Origin: Taeniopygia guttata
Taxonomy: Eukaryota > Chordata > Aves > Passeriformes > Estrildidae
Length of the DNA stretch: 64,000 bases
Reading direction: 5' to 3'
NCBI RefSeq assembly: GCF_048771995.1
Contig: NC_133027.1
Location: forward strand, 10,164,001-10,228,000
Position 1 is the stretch's first letter. Every line of letters starts with the position of its first letter. The notes under the pieces are model-generated. The model saw only the letters and a list, made by a program, of their open reading frames with translations. It ran no database searches and had not been told where the DNA came from. This document shows positions 37,587-51,210 of this stretch, in pieces. The translations under genes were made by a program, and so were the position numbers.

Positions 37587-40500
37587 TCAGTCTGCTGTCA
37601 CATGTCTGGCTTGGCCCTGTTGCAATTTACATGTGATTTTTGAGCAGCCCTCCCCGTGGCTGGGGCAGGCATCAGGCATTTTGTGCTTAAGTACAAATTA
37701 AAGGATGTCTTATCTTTGTTTTCCCGTCGTCTGTCCTCTCTGTACCTCATATAGCTGACCTTTATACATCCTTACTTTACAGGAAAGGGCAAAACACCTG
37801 AGAATTCACTTGTATTGTATCCAAGAGAATGTCTCAAGAAACCCCTAACAACAAAACCACTACCCCCCAACCTTGCCTCTGTTCCTTCCTCCCTCCCTCA
37901 GGTAGACATTTTGGGACCTTTCAATATCAATCTGGCAGTTTGGGTTCCTGTTTCAATTGGAGTGTCTTCATTAAATAAATCTTACTGAAATCTGCTTCTC
38001 CATCACCAGAAGAACCACCCTGGATAAATCCCACCTCTCTCCCTTCTCTAAATGGCTGTGATAATATCACTAACTTGTGCTGGATCTGCATGGCTTAAAG
38101 TTAGCAACAATGTACAGAAATAAAACCAGCATTTTTACCATTTCTTTCTCAGATACTCATCTCCTAATTTCTCTTTCTTACCTACATAGGAGAAAAGAAA
38201 GTGAAAGCCTTTCTGCTTGTCAGACAGTTAATTCCTCTTTTTAATTATGAGGGTATTTTGCCATAAATGTGGTTTAAATTCTACCCAGGTTGTCTTCTGC
38301 TTCTCCCACTACTTCTCAAAACCTTTAAAATATATAATGTGTTATTGCTTCATGGGCTCATTGACTCCCACATTGTGCTGGAATATGCTACCATGAGAAT
38401 ACTTATTAAGTCAAGCTTTTTAAAAATTAAAGGGGCTTTAAGCAATCCTTCTCCCTGACAGTTCTAATTGCATTGCTGAGGACAGACATGGCTGAGGCTG
38501 CCTCTCTGCCCCCTTCCCACGGGGTCTAGGTGGTTTGAATCCCTGCCTGCCTCAGCAAGGCTGCTTTTTTGTACCAATTTCTTAATTTCTCACCCCTGCA
38601 ACAGCTGTTTCCATTGGTGAAATGTGAAAGAAAATCACCCCACAAGTACCCCAGCAACTAAAGAGAGTTAAAATTTCCTACAAAAACCTTCTCTATCTGA
38701 AAATTTTGGTTAATATGAACCAAAATTATTTTTTAGATCTGATTTGGAGGGGGGAAAAAAGAAAGTGATTTTTTGCTTAACACAGGAGAAAGTTATTGCC
38801 CAAAGGTAACTAAGAGACCTTTGCCTAGACTTTGCCTAGACCAGAATTCCAATGTCCTCTCTACAAATATCTGGACATGAGAATAGGGACTTGACTTTTC
38901 CTCTACAATCTATATCTGAGTACGAAAACAACATTTCCTGTTTAGGCAGAGATTGAATAAACATAGGAGAAATTTTCCCTTAGGTTGAACCAAGAAACAG
39001 AAGTTTAGGGTTTCTGAAGATGAGAAATACTTCTGCTAACTTCTAAGATATTTTTGATCTAAACCAATATGACTCTTAGGGGAGATAGAATTTAAACCTT
39101 CAAAGGCATTTTTTAATAAATTTAAGATAATTGTAAAATTCAAGATGGCTTTCTTCAGTGAAAAGTAAAAGGTTTTGTTTAGCAAAAGCCAAGAAGTGAT
39201 ACCAAAGTAATATCTCCAAAACATATGCCTCCATTTTGAGGGTCAATATTTTTTGCCAAACTTAACCCAGATTTGAAAGTAGATTTATTCTTTCTAAAGG
39301 TATTTTGATTTTGATGGGTATTTTTTATTTGTTTTGAGTTTTGGTGGGTTTTCTTTTTCTTTTTTTTTTTTTCAGGAAAAAACATACTGTTTGTAAAACT
39401 AAATTTAGAAAGCTTCCATGTTTTCTCACTATATCTGGAATAAGAATTGTGACCATTTGGTTATGCTGAAGTAGGTAAGAGGCTTCTCCCTCACTCCTAT
39501 TATTTTTTCATCTCTAAAAATAGTGTTTTTCTCCTGTGGTGAATCAAGGAATCAGTTTTCTAGTCGGATTTCTTGCCAGGCTGTGACCTGTCTCCCAGCA
39601 GGATGAACTCCACTGCAAACCTTCTTTCTAATTTAATGCCTGGCCAAGGCATAGGAGCAGTTTTGAACAGGAAGACTATCAGCAAACCCCTGTGCACTTT
39701 CCAATCCTCTGGCATCTCACCAGATGAAAGAAAGAGGTGATAGAGGAATTATCTCAGGCAGTGGCACAGTCTCTTGGCAACTAGTTCCTGAGGGAAGCAA
39801 GAAAAAATTGTCCTCCAGGTCTGAGGCTCTTACTATCCAAGGAAGAGAACAAAACACTAATGCATTACTTTTGGTGAGCTACCTGTAGGTAAAAACACTT
39901 TTAATTTCTTGGGCTGGATATCAGTTACAGTATTGTGAGTAATATCAGCAGGATTACGGCGATTTTGCCACTCCTGCAGAGTCAGAGGACGGCAAACTGA
40001 AATCGCTGCCTTGATCTGCTCTGCCTGTTTGCTCTTGTTGAAAGGCTAGGGACTGGTTTTCAAGTGGGACAGGTTTTTGAGGGCTCATTGTCAACAGCTG
40101 AAAGTGCTCTCAGCACAGCTCACACCCAAAGACAGGTCAGCAAGCACTATTTTTTCTTCCCTTGGAAATGTACTGAGCGACACCAGGGATGCAATTTTAT
40201 GTAACACAGTGGTGTGCTACAGCATTCTGCAGGCAATTTAGGGGCCTTGTGATCTAGACTAGCATGAAGAGACAAGGGTACTTTAATAAATGCTCACTCC
40301 TGCCCCTACGGTATCATCAAAACAAAAAGTTTTACATGACCTCAGCTTCAGGCATGCTGGTTTTCAATGGCAGCGTGGTGCACTGGTGCACATGGGAGCT
40401 CCAGCTTCACAGCCAAAGCACATGCTACAAATTATTACAAATTAATAAAATAGTAAAAAAGTTTCGGCTTCCCCTATATTTGTAGGACCAAGATGCTGCC

Positions 40501-42574
40501 ATGCATATTATTGTATCCTTAGATTTTACAACATTTCCTTCTGTGGGCAGAAACCTTAGAACCTCCCAGATTAATATAATTAAACAAAAGTAAGTGCCAA
40601 GGGAATAAGTGTTGCAATATAAACTGCCTAAACTTTGACTCCTCAGCGGATACCTTGCTTTTATAAGAAATAGCAAGTCTGAGTATGACCCTGAGTGCCC
40701 AGCCATTGCCTCCAGGCTGTCGTGGGGAAAGCAAAGGCTCATCTTGCCACCTGCTAATTCTCAAAATTTCGTCATGAAATACAATATCTGAAAGGGCAGG
40801 ACTGAGCTTTATGTCACTTTTTAATTCAATGGCTCATTCATTCAAATAAGATTTACACAGGCATTATGCAATTTTGCAGCACACAGTCACCAGGTTGTGT
40901 AATGAATATCTTGTGAACCTTAACTGGGTGTAGATCATCTCATGACCATGGTTGGGAACCAAACAGGGGCCATGTACCTACTGAACGTATAAAAATGTGT
41001 TGAAGTCTCTGACTCAGTTGTTGTCTTATATAAAAGAGAAATGCTAGAGCATTGTGAAACCTTGGAGTTATGCAAGGAGGGAGTTTAATTACTATTATTG
41101 AATTTGTACATTTTTTGCACTGCTTGTAGCTTTTAATTACTCATTACATTTTAAGTACTTGACAATTAGAAATAAGAACTGCAGGCAAATTTGTCCTTGA
41201 TACTGCTTTTAGAGTAATTGAAAGGTAAATCCATCCATAAGCTTATTTTACAGAGATATTTTAATTCATACATGATATAATGAAAAAGGAAAGCTAATAA
41301 AAATCTTATTCGCTCATTTCTTCCTGAGAACTTGTCAAAGAGATTAAACATTTCTCATTAACAGTGTTTTTACTTCTATTAGAAAGGTTTTCCCACCTTG
41401 AAATACTCCAAAAGCATTTATTTATCTTACCAGAAAACATTTCTGGAAGTTATAACATGCACACATCTATTTTCCAGCCTACAGTTTACTGGGAATATTG
41501 ACATCGTTTCTAGCAAACAAAAGGTGTAAAAAAAATAAAAATACAATATTTATTGCAAAATGTAGGAAAACATAATAATAAAAACTTGACACAATTAATT
41601 GGAAGAAAAAAAGTTCTCATGTAAAAATTCAGGATGGAAAACCAGAAACTTAAGTATACCTTATTATCTACCAAAGTTTTGAATGCTAATGGAGTAAAAG
41701 ACAGAATGCTTTGGGTTTGTTTTTTGTTTTTTTTTCTACATGGACATCTGCAATCATTCTTATAGAAAATATCAGGAGAAAAACAAGCAAAAAAGCATTT
41801 GATAATGATTCATGCTTGCACTTGTAAACATGACATAAGCACTCAACACAAGGAAATGAACGTCAGTTCTGCAGAGTTACGGAAAGAAATATAATAATGT
41901 ACACTAGGCCAGAAAAAATATGAGCATTTCAAATAATGTTGACCTTGGTCCCCCTTGTCCCTTATCATAGTTCTCATGCCCATGGCAGTGACAGTCACTG
42001 GATTTAACTGAATTCTCAGTTACATTTCTGTTGTCACTGCTGGGTTTAATTCACTTATTTGGTTTACTAGTAGTTAACAACTTGTGTGAATTGAAGTGAC
42101 TGTGATTATCAATACCAGTATTGCTCAATACTCAGGATTGAGTCTCCATTGATTCTATTAACCAGCAAGAAGTACAGAGCCTGAATTGTGGTAATGGGGG
42201 AAAAAAAGTATCACATTGGTGTCCCTGTATTTTTATAGCTATCACTTTCCACTTAGTCTATGCCCTGCACATCCTCAGGGTTGCAGCAATTCATTCTGGT
42301 GGCTGATCTCAGTTTAGTAATTTAATTTGCTTCCTATATAGCAGAGTGATGGCACATATAAACAAAGCACGTCAATTTGATTTGAGTATTTTGACTTCCC
42401 CTCTGACGTCTTTACAGCATAAGCACAACAATAATAAATCTCTGCCACTATTTATTTTTTGCACCCAAAATCCCTGGCCAAGCTCAGGAGATGAACGTAA
42501 CTTATTTCTGCACAAAAGTGATGATTAGATTTTTGCCCTAAAGGTTCGAGTAGGCTACAAAAATAACTGAGTCA
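37587..42574. other. AT-rich intergenic, possible regulatory sequence
   Basis: No repeat family recognised for almost 5 kb. TAATTA-type homeodomain cores recur near 41060-41160, and the low repeat content is what conserved non-coding clusters look like. This needs alignment to judge. Confidence 0.5.
39360..39372 (+). repeat. Poly-T tract, 13 T
   Basis: T run within a wider T-rich stretch, 39301-39372. Confidence 0.85.
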
Positions 42575-42721
42575 CTACCCATGGAGGTATTTAAAAGAAA
42601 GACATGTAGATGTGGCACTCAGGGACATGGCTTAGTGGGTAACTTAGCAGTGCTGCTTAATGGGTGGATTCTATGATCTTGGAGGTCTTTTCCACCCTAA
42701 AGGGTTCTGTGATTCTGTGAA
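42575..42721 (+). mobile_element. CR1 LINE 3' end
   Basis: TGGAGGTATTTAAAAGAAAG, ATGTAGATGTGGCACTCAGG, GACATGGCTTAGTGGGTAAC, TATGATCTTGGAGGTCTTTT and the terminal GGTTCTGTGATTCTGTGA follow the sense tail of a common avian CR1 subfamily, different from the one at 13608. Confidence 0.9.
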
Positions 42722-44542
42722 TTAGCATAATTTCAAGGTTTATTCCCACAGCCAGGTTTTCCTAGTAGCCAGAAGGAGACGGCAGGACATGGAATGTGTT
42801 TTGGGCCTGGATGTGCCCAAGTGCTGCACAGGACAGCTCGGTGACCTAGAACAACATCCCAACAGGTACTGGTTCCTGTGCCTGGAGATGTGCCCTGCAA
42901 GCCTGGAGTTTGCTGGTGCCAACACACCCGACAAGGTCAGACCTCCAGCTCCAGCCATCTTCCTGGGGTACTTACAAAACAAGCCCCAAATTACATGAAG
43001 CTCACTCAGCCCACCACAGGATATTTATTTAGCCTTGCCACTCTCAAGCAAAGTTTTCAGCTGGTGGTGAAGAATTTGATGCTTAACACTGAAGCCAAAA
43101 CCCTCAAAGGCTAAGGAGCAGTGAGAGGCAGTGGCACAGAGCCGCGGATCCCGGCAGCCCGCGGTGCCCCTGGCTCGCCTGCCCCTGTTTTGGGTTACAC
43201 AATGTGGGTGACTCAGCCAGGGAGAGCGAGCCCCGGGAGGGGGAAATAAATGTGTTTGGAGGAGGAAATTGAAGGAAGAAGAGTATTTTCTGTAGGGGAG
43301 TAGAGTGGTATGTAGGACTGCTCGGTGGAAATCCAACATAAACCTTGCACAAGCCTGACTGCTATGATTCCCATGACTGTCTTCTCCTTTCTTAAGTGAT
43401 TGAGGCTTCAGCTGAGCAAAGCATGAAAGCTCAGGCTTCATTTTATGCTGTCAGTAAGTGCTTTGCTGAACAGGGGCTTAAAGTATCAAGCTCCTTGCAT
43501 GAGATTTATCCCACCTAATTTTAGACATTTGCAGTGCAGATATCTACCAGAGCTAGTGACCCCAGGCTCTCCCCACCGTGAATGAAGACAAATAAGCATC
43601 TCTGGGGTGCTGTTCATTAGGCCTACTCTACCTTAGAACAAGAAATAGCACTCACAGAAGTATTTGCAATCAGAGCTCAAAATAGCTAAATCAGATGTAA
43701 ACATCTACAAGCCGTGTACCTACATTCACGCACCTGAACCACAACAGCCTCAGACAAAAGATGAGTAGGAAGAAACCATACCAATTGGGAGAAATCAGGA
43801 AAATGCAAACTTAATTTTAACTGAGAACGGAAACTGAAAATTATTTTCTCCCTGAGAAAGTTACAGTTGGAATTGTTTTTAAGACAAACAGAGGAAGAAC
43901 AGAATAGGCCATTGTTATTCCCTTGTTTAAGTCATTATTTCTTTCATACTTGCATTGTTTGAGATTGCTTCCCTGCCTCCATCAGTTACTGGGGATGCCT
44001 GCTTGCATGCCTAACTTTTAGAAAGCTGTATTTAGGTGAGGTTAATTTCCTCTTGTGTCAGACAGATATTTTTGAAGGAGTAATCTCAAATATTTGAGAT
44101 ATTTCTGCAAAGTTGTTTAATTTAGAGCTCATGTTTCTCTGAATATTGAAAACCACTGCTTTCCCTGCGTAGGCAACTGTGATGTAAACTTCTGGGGATC
44201 ACTGCAAACATGGGAATGCCTGGAATCCCTCTGGGAAATAACTGCAAAACCTTTAATCCCTGTTATCTCTGAGAGCACATATTTTTGTTTGCTTGATTAG
44301 CAGTGGGAGAGGATGAGAGATTGGTGTGTTGGGCAGTAAAGCCTTGTGCTGTTTCCCTGCTGCTGCCTCGGGGAAGGTGCTGGTTCCTGGGCAAACACCC
44401 CTGAGCAGAAGAGCAGCAGCAGTGCTTGGTGTGAAATGGTGGGAGGCAGGGAAAGTGTGGCAAATACAAAATCAGCAGCAACAACTGCAGCTGTTCAAAG
44501 TACACCACAGTGACCAGTACTGTTAGACTTAGTTGGTGCTCA
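42722..44542. other. Intergenic; small GC-rich patch at 43130-43240
   Basis: The patch has several CpG and an AP-1-like TGACTCAG near 43210. A perfect 18-bp palindrome lies at 44083-44100. No exon recognised. Confidence 0.5.
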
Positions 44543-44762
44543 ATCATGGAATCACAGAACCACAGAATCACAGAATGGCTTGGGCTGGAGTTCCAACCCT
44601 CTGCCATGGTCATGGCCATCTTCCACTTGAGCAGGTTGTCCAACAGCCCATCCAACCTGGCCTTGAACACTTCCAGGGATGGGGCACCCACAGCTTCTCT
44701 GGACAACCTGTTCACTGTCTGACCACCCCCACAGTAAATCATCTCTTCCTAATATCTAATTA
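44543..44762 (-). mobile_element. CR1 LINE 3' end
   Basis: Starts with stacked terminal repeats (ATCATGGAATCACAGAACCA, CAGAATCACAGAATGG) and continues GGCCTTGAACACTTCCAGGG and CTTCCTAATATCTAAT on the plus strand, the complement of a CR1 tail. The minus strand retains a CR1 RT C-terminal piece ([15 protein letters not shown]) within a 159-codon open frame whose remainder is unrelated flank. Confidence 0.93.
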
Positions 44763-47537
44763 GGAAGAATATCTAATTAATGTGGTCTGACTCCTATGGC
44801 AGGAGTTTGGGATGCCCACTTAAGCACTGAGTTGAGGCAATAAGTTAGCAATAAAATTGCTTGACATTTCCTTCTGCAAACACTGGAGACAGGCAGCTAC
44901 AGAAAATAATTAATCCTATCCCAAGGAAAAAGTTTAAAATTTGTGGATTTAATCTCCCCGTGAATACAACAGTCACTCTTTCTAACTGCAGGAAAGTCAT
45001 GAGATACTTATCAGTAGTGGAAAATTCACTCCTTAAACATTGCTAATACAAACACTGCTAACACAGAACCTCACCACTGGAAAATTCTTTTTTTCTGCAC
45101 TTTGACATCTACTAAAATGAGGACTGTGCTGAGATTGCTGCTTCCATGTGCTCTTACAGGGCAGCTGATTACAGAGTTCTGGGCTCTGTGAAGCCTGAAG
45201 AGGGAAAATTCATGTAGAGGACACAAGACATCTTTCTATTTTGACATCTTTCTGACTCTAATGTGAAAGCTTCTACCACAAGCCTGGAAGCTATGTGGGG
45301 ACCTGATCTAGTAAAGGGTGTATTTTATTTGGGGACAGATTCTGTCTGGGTGTTTTGTGGGACCAAAGAACAGGAAATGATTCACTGACAAAGGAGGGAA
45401 CAGATGCCTTGACTCACAGTTTCCTGCTATAACCACTAGACAATTCCTCTAGCAATTCCTTAGTGCATCAAAAGGATGGATTAGTTTCTTAATTCCTTCA
45501 ACATCATGAAATGGTTTTCCAGTACTATACATCCAGGCTTACCATATTGCCTACTGGAGGAAGAGCTCTAGGTTTTATTCTGTAAGTTAGAAAAAGTGCC
45601 AAGCTAAGTGTATTTGCCTGTCCAAATGCTAATTGCTGATGGAACCAAAGTGCCAGATCTGCTGCAGTGCTTTCCTCACATGTGGAGGGCTGACAGTTAT
45701 GGAGTTGATTTACCCATATCTGACATAGTTTATGAAATTCCAAAAGTAACAGAAGATTTTTTTTTGCCTAATTTGGTATTTTTCTGGATGATGTTTAAGA
45801 ATCCCAAAAGGATTATGTCCATATAAAAGCAAATTTCAGACATTACTGTTCAATTAAATCATTCTGGGGTTTCACTTTCTTTCCAGTAAATAGAACTGCT
45901 TTGTATCTGTGACCACTGTAAATGGTTTCTAGATCATACAAGGATGATCAAAAGTGTGATTTACCAGGCATGGGTGCAAAAAGCTTATACTTGCACTTAA
46001 GCTGTCAGCTGTACTTGAGAATCTTAAATGAAACTCTGCTATCAGATTGTCTCATATATGCAGTTTCTTTATAATGATTTCTCCTAAAGAGAAAACACAC
46101 TGTTTTCAAAACCAGTATGCTTAGGCTGACAAATACACAGGATCCCCTTGAAGGAACGCTCAGATTCACAGCCCAGGCAGCATTTCCCCTTGCAGGCTGA
46201 TTTTAGTTTTAAGACTGTGCCATCTGCTGTTGGAATTGCAGATTTCTCTGGGTCCGCAAAGTCTGCAGCAGTCAGCTCCGATGGCCTGGCCACACATAAT
46301 TCACTCCTTTTGTGATTTATCCCAGGTGGGGGACACACTGTAGAGTGACTGCCATCCCTGTCAGAGGCTTGTGACAGGGTCATTTATTCACCACTTGGAA
46401 GGGCTCTGCCACGGACATGTAAGGGCTTCCATTTTTCCCTCCTGCTCATAAGTATCAAAGGTGGTATGACACACATGGGCTGCAGAGTCATAGTCTACAA
46501 TATTAGATTTTAGCAGAAAATAGAACCTCCTTCTGCTCTTCAGTTCCATGAACAGAGAAGGTGCACAGACAACTAAGGAATGGGCAATTTCACCTTCCCA
46601 GTCTCATACTTTAGTTCCCATTGTTTATATGCTTGTGGGATCACAGAGCTATTAAAAACTAGACTGAACAATAGAGATATTATTCTGCTACTGAAACTGG
46701 ATTACACTCTTAACCACAAGCATCTCTTATGTGCCAACATGAAAGCGATACCGCTTTGGGAAAACTGAAAATGACTGTGCACTGGGTACTCAGATTCCTC
46801 ACAAGGGTGACCCACATCTTCTGCAGAAGCATTTCTGAGCTCAAAGGTCTACCAGGAAAGACTGGCAGGGAAACATTCCCAAATGCATTTTGAAGTTTAA
46901 CATTTTAACATGGGGCATTTTCCTGGCAGTCACTGCAGAACAGGCATGCTGTGCTCCATGCCTGTCTATGGCAGCTCAAAAATGAGGCAGTTGGTATATG
47001 GATGAGTTTTCCAAGGGAATAATACCACATTTTGAGAGACACAACTGACCTGGAACGTCTAATCCCACTCCTGCTTCCTGTTATAACTGCCTCACATCAC
47101 CAACATGCCTATTTACTGACACTATTAGAAAAGGAAACGTCTTACATTTTATACACAGAATTATGTGAACAGTTAGTTAATAGGATTCTGTTACTGAGAG
47201 CAATAGGACCTGGTACCTTTGGCACTTGTCTAATGAGGGGGATGTATATGCCTAGGGATCAAACTGAGAATGGCCAGCACACTATACAATAAGCTCATTA
47301 GAAATCCTCAGACATGCACCTTAAACCCTGTTCTGCTTCAGGATTTAGGCAGTTTTTAAGGCTTGTTTTTCTCTCAACAGCATGAAGAACTCCCAGATCA
47401 ACAAGCATCATTAATACTCACAGCTGGCATGACACCAGTGCTCCTCCAAGTACCTATCCCAAGGTTTTAGGTGTCCATCCTACCATGAACAGTTCCTGCA
47501 CCAAAATGTCACCACCTGGCCATGCCAGCCCACACCA
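44763..47537. other. Intergenic, nothing recognised
   Basis: AT-rich unique sequence. The 86-codon plus frame at 47032-47292 has no recognised motif. Confidence 0.55.
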
Positions 47538-47594
47538 CTGGCCACACCAGCTGACCCTGCTGGCCACACCAGCTGACCCTGCTGGCCACACCAG
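47538..47594 (+). repeat. 22-bp tandem repeat, 2.6 copies
   Basis: Two exact copies of a 22-bp unit (CTGACCCTGCTGGCCACACC then AG) at 47551-47572 and 47573-47594, preceded by a 13-bp partial copy at 47538. Confidence 0.95.
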
Positions 47595-47749
47595 TCTGTG
47601 GCTCGTGGAGCCTGCCCCAATGCTACTCACAGGCACGGGACATTCTGAAGTTAAAACCGAAGCTCACAGGGAGAGCAAGGGGTGGTGTTGCCTTGTGTAG
47701 ACCATGGGCTGGTGGAGTTGGGGAATGCTGGTCTGAGAATACAAGCAGA

Positions 47750-47850
47750 TAAAGGATGTGAAAGCAAAGCCATTAGCTCCTGAGCTGAAATGACTTGGCC
47801 AGTATTACACAGCAGAGCTGGGAAGTGAACATGGCCCCCAAAGGTCATGT
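47750..47850 (+). mobile_element. Probable ancient MIR-type SINE fragment
   Basis: TGAAATGACTTGGCCAGTAT, then TACACAGCAGAGCTGGGAAG and TGAACATGGCC, track the MIR 3' half (GTGACTTGCCCAAGGTCACA..., GCAGAGCTGGGATTCGAACC). Only about 60 bp are convincing. Confidence 0.5.
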
Positions 47851-50694
47851 AAACCATGGTTTGTTTTCTAGTTGAGAAAAAAACCAGAAAATACCAGGAA
47901 CACAAGTAGAAAATCCCTTTTGCAGACTGAGAATGTGGATAATACTGGTGTTCCTCCTCTGCTTCATTTAATCATCTTACAATTTGTTTATAGCAGCAAA
48001 TGATTCCATTTCAGATAGAAACATGATGAAGTGTCAGTAGAGACCCTTGACATAATGATGGCCAGCATTTCCTTCCATGATCTGAGCTTTTCCCACAGGA
48101 CATACCATCCGCACCAAGCCCTTTTTCAGTGGGAACTGCCCTCTCCCAATACTGCCTGCAGCCTGAGGCTAATTAGAGGAGAGGTGTACAGAGATCAAGA
48201 TGCTGAAGACCTTTCCCAGTTTTCCTAGCTTCGGGAGGTCTCAGAGCAAGCCAGAAGCAGGACTACAAATTAAACAGGAGGGCTGAAAGCAGGAGGCAAA
48301 AGTAGCTGTGAGTTTTTGACCAAGAGGGCTTGGGTGAGAGCGAGACATGAAGTGAGCTCCTCCTGGAGGGAGCCCTTGGGATCCAGCCATTGCTGGGCAG
48401 ACCTGGCAGATGGAGCTGGGCTCCAGCCTCAGCTGCCCTCTCCTGCCTGTCCCCAGGCCAGCACAGCAGCAGCACCACTCAGACAAAGAAACTGAGCCTT
48501 GGTTTGACTGCCTACATTTTCCAGCCTGGATTGCCTCCTGAGACACTTTGCTTTCCACATTCCCGAGGTAGATTTAAAGTTAGGACTGCCTCTGATCCAT
48601 GCCAGGTAAACAGATCTTATTTTCCTGGTTTGCATGTTTGAATAGGATGTGTTGCATGGTATCTAATGACCATGGTAAGCTGCAGGCAGCACAGCTTTTG
48701 GAGGCTGAGATGTCTCATGCAGTGAATTTAAGCTCAATACCCTAAATTTGGAACAACATTACATGAAAGGAACATGAAGTGTAAGGAGCTGCTAAAGGAC
48801 TTGAACTTGGCTTAAACACACACTCCTGCAAGCACTCAGAAAATTGCAATGTACTCCTTTCTGAAAAACAGCTACCAAATATGCAGCCTTCCCTTCTAAA
48901 ATGCTGCATTATTTGGGTAGAAATCTGGAAGAGCAAGTAACCCTGTGCATGGGAGTCTCCAGTAGCACTGCTGTGACAACATGTTGCTGTATGGTGTGGC
49001 TGGCAGGCTGGTGGGATGGCTCTGAGTGCTAAATTATGCAATGTTGTGAGATACAGCCCCAGAAATGAAATGTTATCAGAAAAGTTACAATATAGTTGCT
49101 ATGGCAATTATAAAATGGGAAACCATCATTGTTCATTTATTTCATTGTCACATGCATTATGGTGAAATCTTGGCACCCTGGGTTGGGGAAGGAGACTATA
49201 AATCTGGGGTTTATCCCAAGTGGCTGAGGGGTTTTTTTGTGTAGGCTGCACAGAAGAGCAACAACCCCAACAAATCCTGATTGTCTGGATCCTTGGGGCA
49301 CAACTCAGGGACACAGCCTGGGATCCAGACAAAGTGGTAGTTTGAAAAACCTTGGGACTTAGTTGCTAATAGAGATTTCTGCTAAAAACCCAGATCCAGA
49401 ACCTTCTTTGTGATTACTGTAGCCCTGTGGCCTGGCTGCTCAAAGGACAGAGCCCTTGTTAGAGCAAACCTATGTGCACTGGAAGCACAGGCAACTGCCA
49501 GCCATGGAGGAGACTCAGCCCTTCACTGTGACACCTCCTTTGAAGGAACCAGAGTCACATTTTATTTAATTGAAATTAGAAAACTGACTAGGAAGCAGAA
49601 AAAACACGAGCAGCCAGCTCCACTGGTGCCCCTCATATGTTGATGAGGAAAAGAGAGCTAAAATGATCCCACACCATGTGTCTATGATCAAGTTCATAGG
49701 TTACAAAGGCTGAATGTTACGTCTCCACAAGACAATGCAGAAAAAGGATGTCAAGGGAATGTGCAAAATAAGAGACTCCAAACCCAGCATGAGATCTGTT
49801 GGAAATGCCTTTTGGTGAGAAATACAGTTTTAATATCTTTTATTAATCAGAAGTCAGTCTAAGAGGTAACCTACATGTGACACTGAAGCACTTTCTCAGG
49901 AGGAACACGAGAATGATATCGCTGTCAGAGCAAGTCACAGAAATCAGTGGTGGGAAATCAGAGCTAGATAACATTAAATTAGCAACAAGATGTAGGCTTT
50001 TTCCTGTGGAGGATGACTAAACATAAGAAGAAACCATGGAGGATGTGGTGGATGTGGTACATTTTTCAGACCTCCACATCTCCAGATCAAAGTGGAAGAT
50101 CCTCTTCAGATGCGAAGTTTATCTGAGCACATCTGGGGACAGCCATGCCTCTGATACCCAGACTTCATGAGAATGTGAAACTGCCTGAACACTGCAGTGT
50201 AGCCACACTTTTACCAGTGGATGTATGCTCAGACACTTTTGACACCAAAATCTCCCAGAGGGAAGTGATGCCCTCCCTCCAGTGTGTCAGCTGCATCTCT
50301 CTGAATGCTGGTTTTGATAGCAATAAACTGTGTGTCATCATTCATTTACTCCATGCTCACTGCGTCGTGTGCCAGTTTGGATTAAAGCAAGGAGAGACAT
50401 CTTAATTTGGAGACTTCTCTGTAGACATCATGTTCCTGTAAAATTGCACACGTGCTGCTGGTTGCTGATTAAGGGACCTAGGAAGTCTTCAAAGCATGAG
50501 CTTGAAGTGTTTGTCAAAAGAAACAGCAAATTACCAGCTGGTTTCCCAGACAGCTGGATCAGGGACACAGGCTGAAAAGCACTGAGATTAAATATGCATG
50601 GAAAGAACCTAATAAAGCCCTCTCTTTTGCTGCTAAACAAATACATTTATTACTTGTATAAAATATTTATAATAGTATGTTGTAAGTTACAGTC

Positions 50695-50697
<3 letters not shown>
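47851..50697. other. Intergenic, nothing recognised
   Basis: Short frames on both strands only, including 48241-48558 in a locally GC-richer patch. No domain or splice structure. Confidence 0.55.

Positions 50698-50731
<34 letters not shown>
50698..50731 (+). repeat. Poly-T tract, 34 T
   Basis: Uninterrupted run of 34 T. The flank at 50732-51210 has two overlapping minus-strand open frames, considered separately as a possible retrocopy. Confidence 0.95.
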
Positions 50732-50733
<2 letters not shown>

Positions 50734-51210
50734 GAGGGGAATAAATTTTTCTGCCAGACTCCCAGATCACCACTGAGATGTGCAAAAAACCTATCAATTC
50801 TGCTGTATATTCATGCAGCTCTGCACAGGCTTCCACCCAGGGGAAGAATAGGTGCTGAGAGTGACCTGGGGCACTTAACAGCTTCTTTCTGAATTGTTTG
50901 ACAGGGATGCAAACCTCTTCACCTCCAGGAAAGCCAGTTATGCATACTTTTATGTCTACTTCTGCTTTGCTCCCAAGGCCTTTGATTTTATCTTTAAACC
51001 AGCAGTGTTTACGGTTCTCAAGATGATGTGTTCTGCTAAACAAGCTCCTTTGTCCCGCAGTGTGGCTGACAAATCTGCTAGTGAAACAATTTTACTATTC
51101 AGGAACTTCAGTTCTGCCTCCAACTTTTTCTCTGTCGCCTTTGAACTGCCACTGCTGCATTGATGCCTGCTCTGGCTCTGCCTGCCATGCATGTCATTGC
51201 TATAGCCCAT
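50732..51210 (-). pseudogene. Possible minus-strand retrocopy ending in poly-A (weak)
   Basis: Two overlapping minus frames (51210-50956, containing EKKLEAELKFLNSKIVSLAD, and 51043-50693, containing GFPGGEEVCIPVKQFRKKLL) run towards the 34-base T tract at 50698-50731, as a frameshifted retrocopy would. Against this, no AATAAA precedes the poly-A, no clear target duplication is seen, and I recognise no parent protein. Processed pseudogenes are rare in birds because CR1 does not copy poly-A mRNAs well. Confidence 0.15.

Noticed and set aside
44263-44742. 159-codon minus frame with [15 protein letters not shown]
   Set aside because: The N-terminal third is CR1 reverse-transcriptase tail; the rest is unrelated flank read through by chance.
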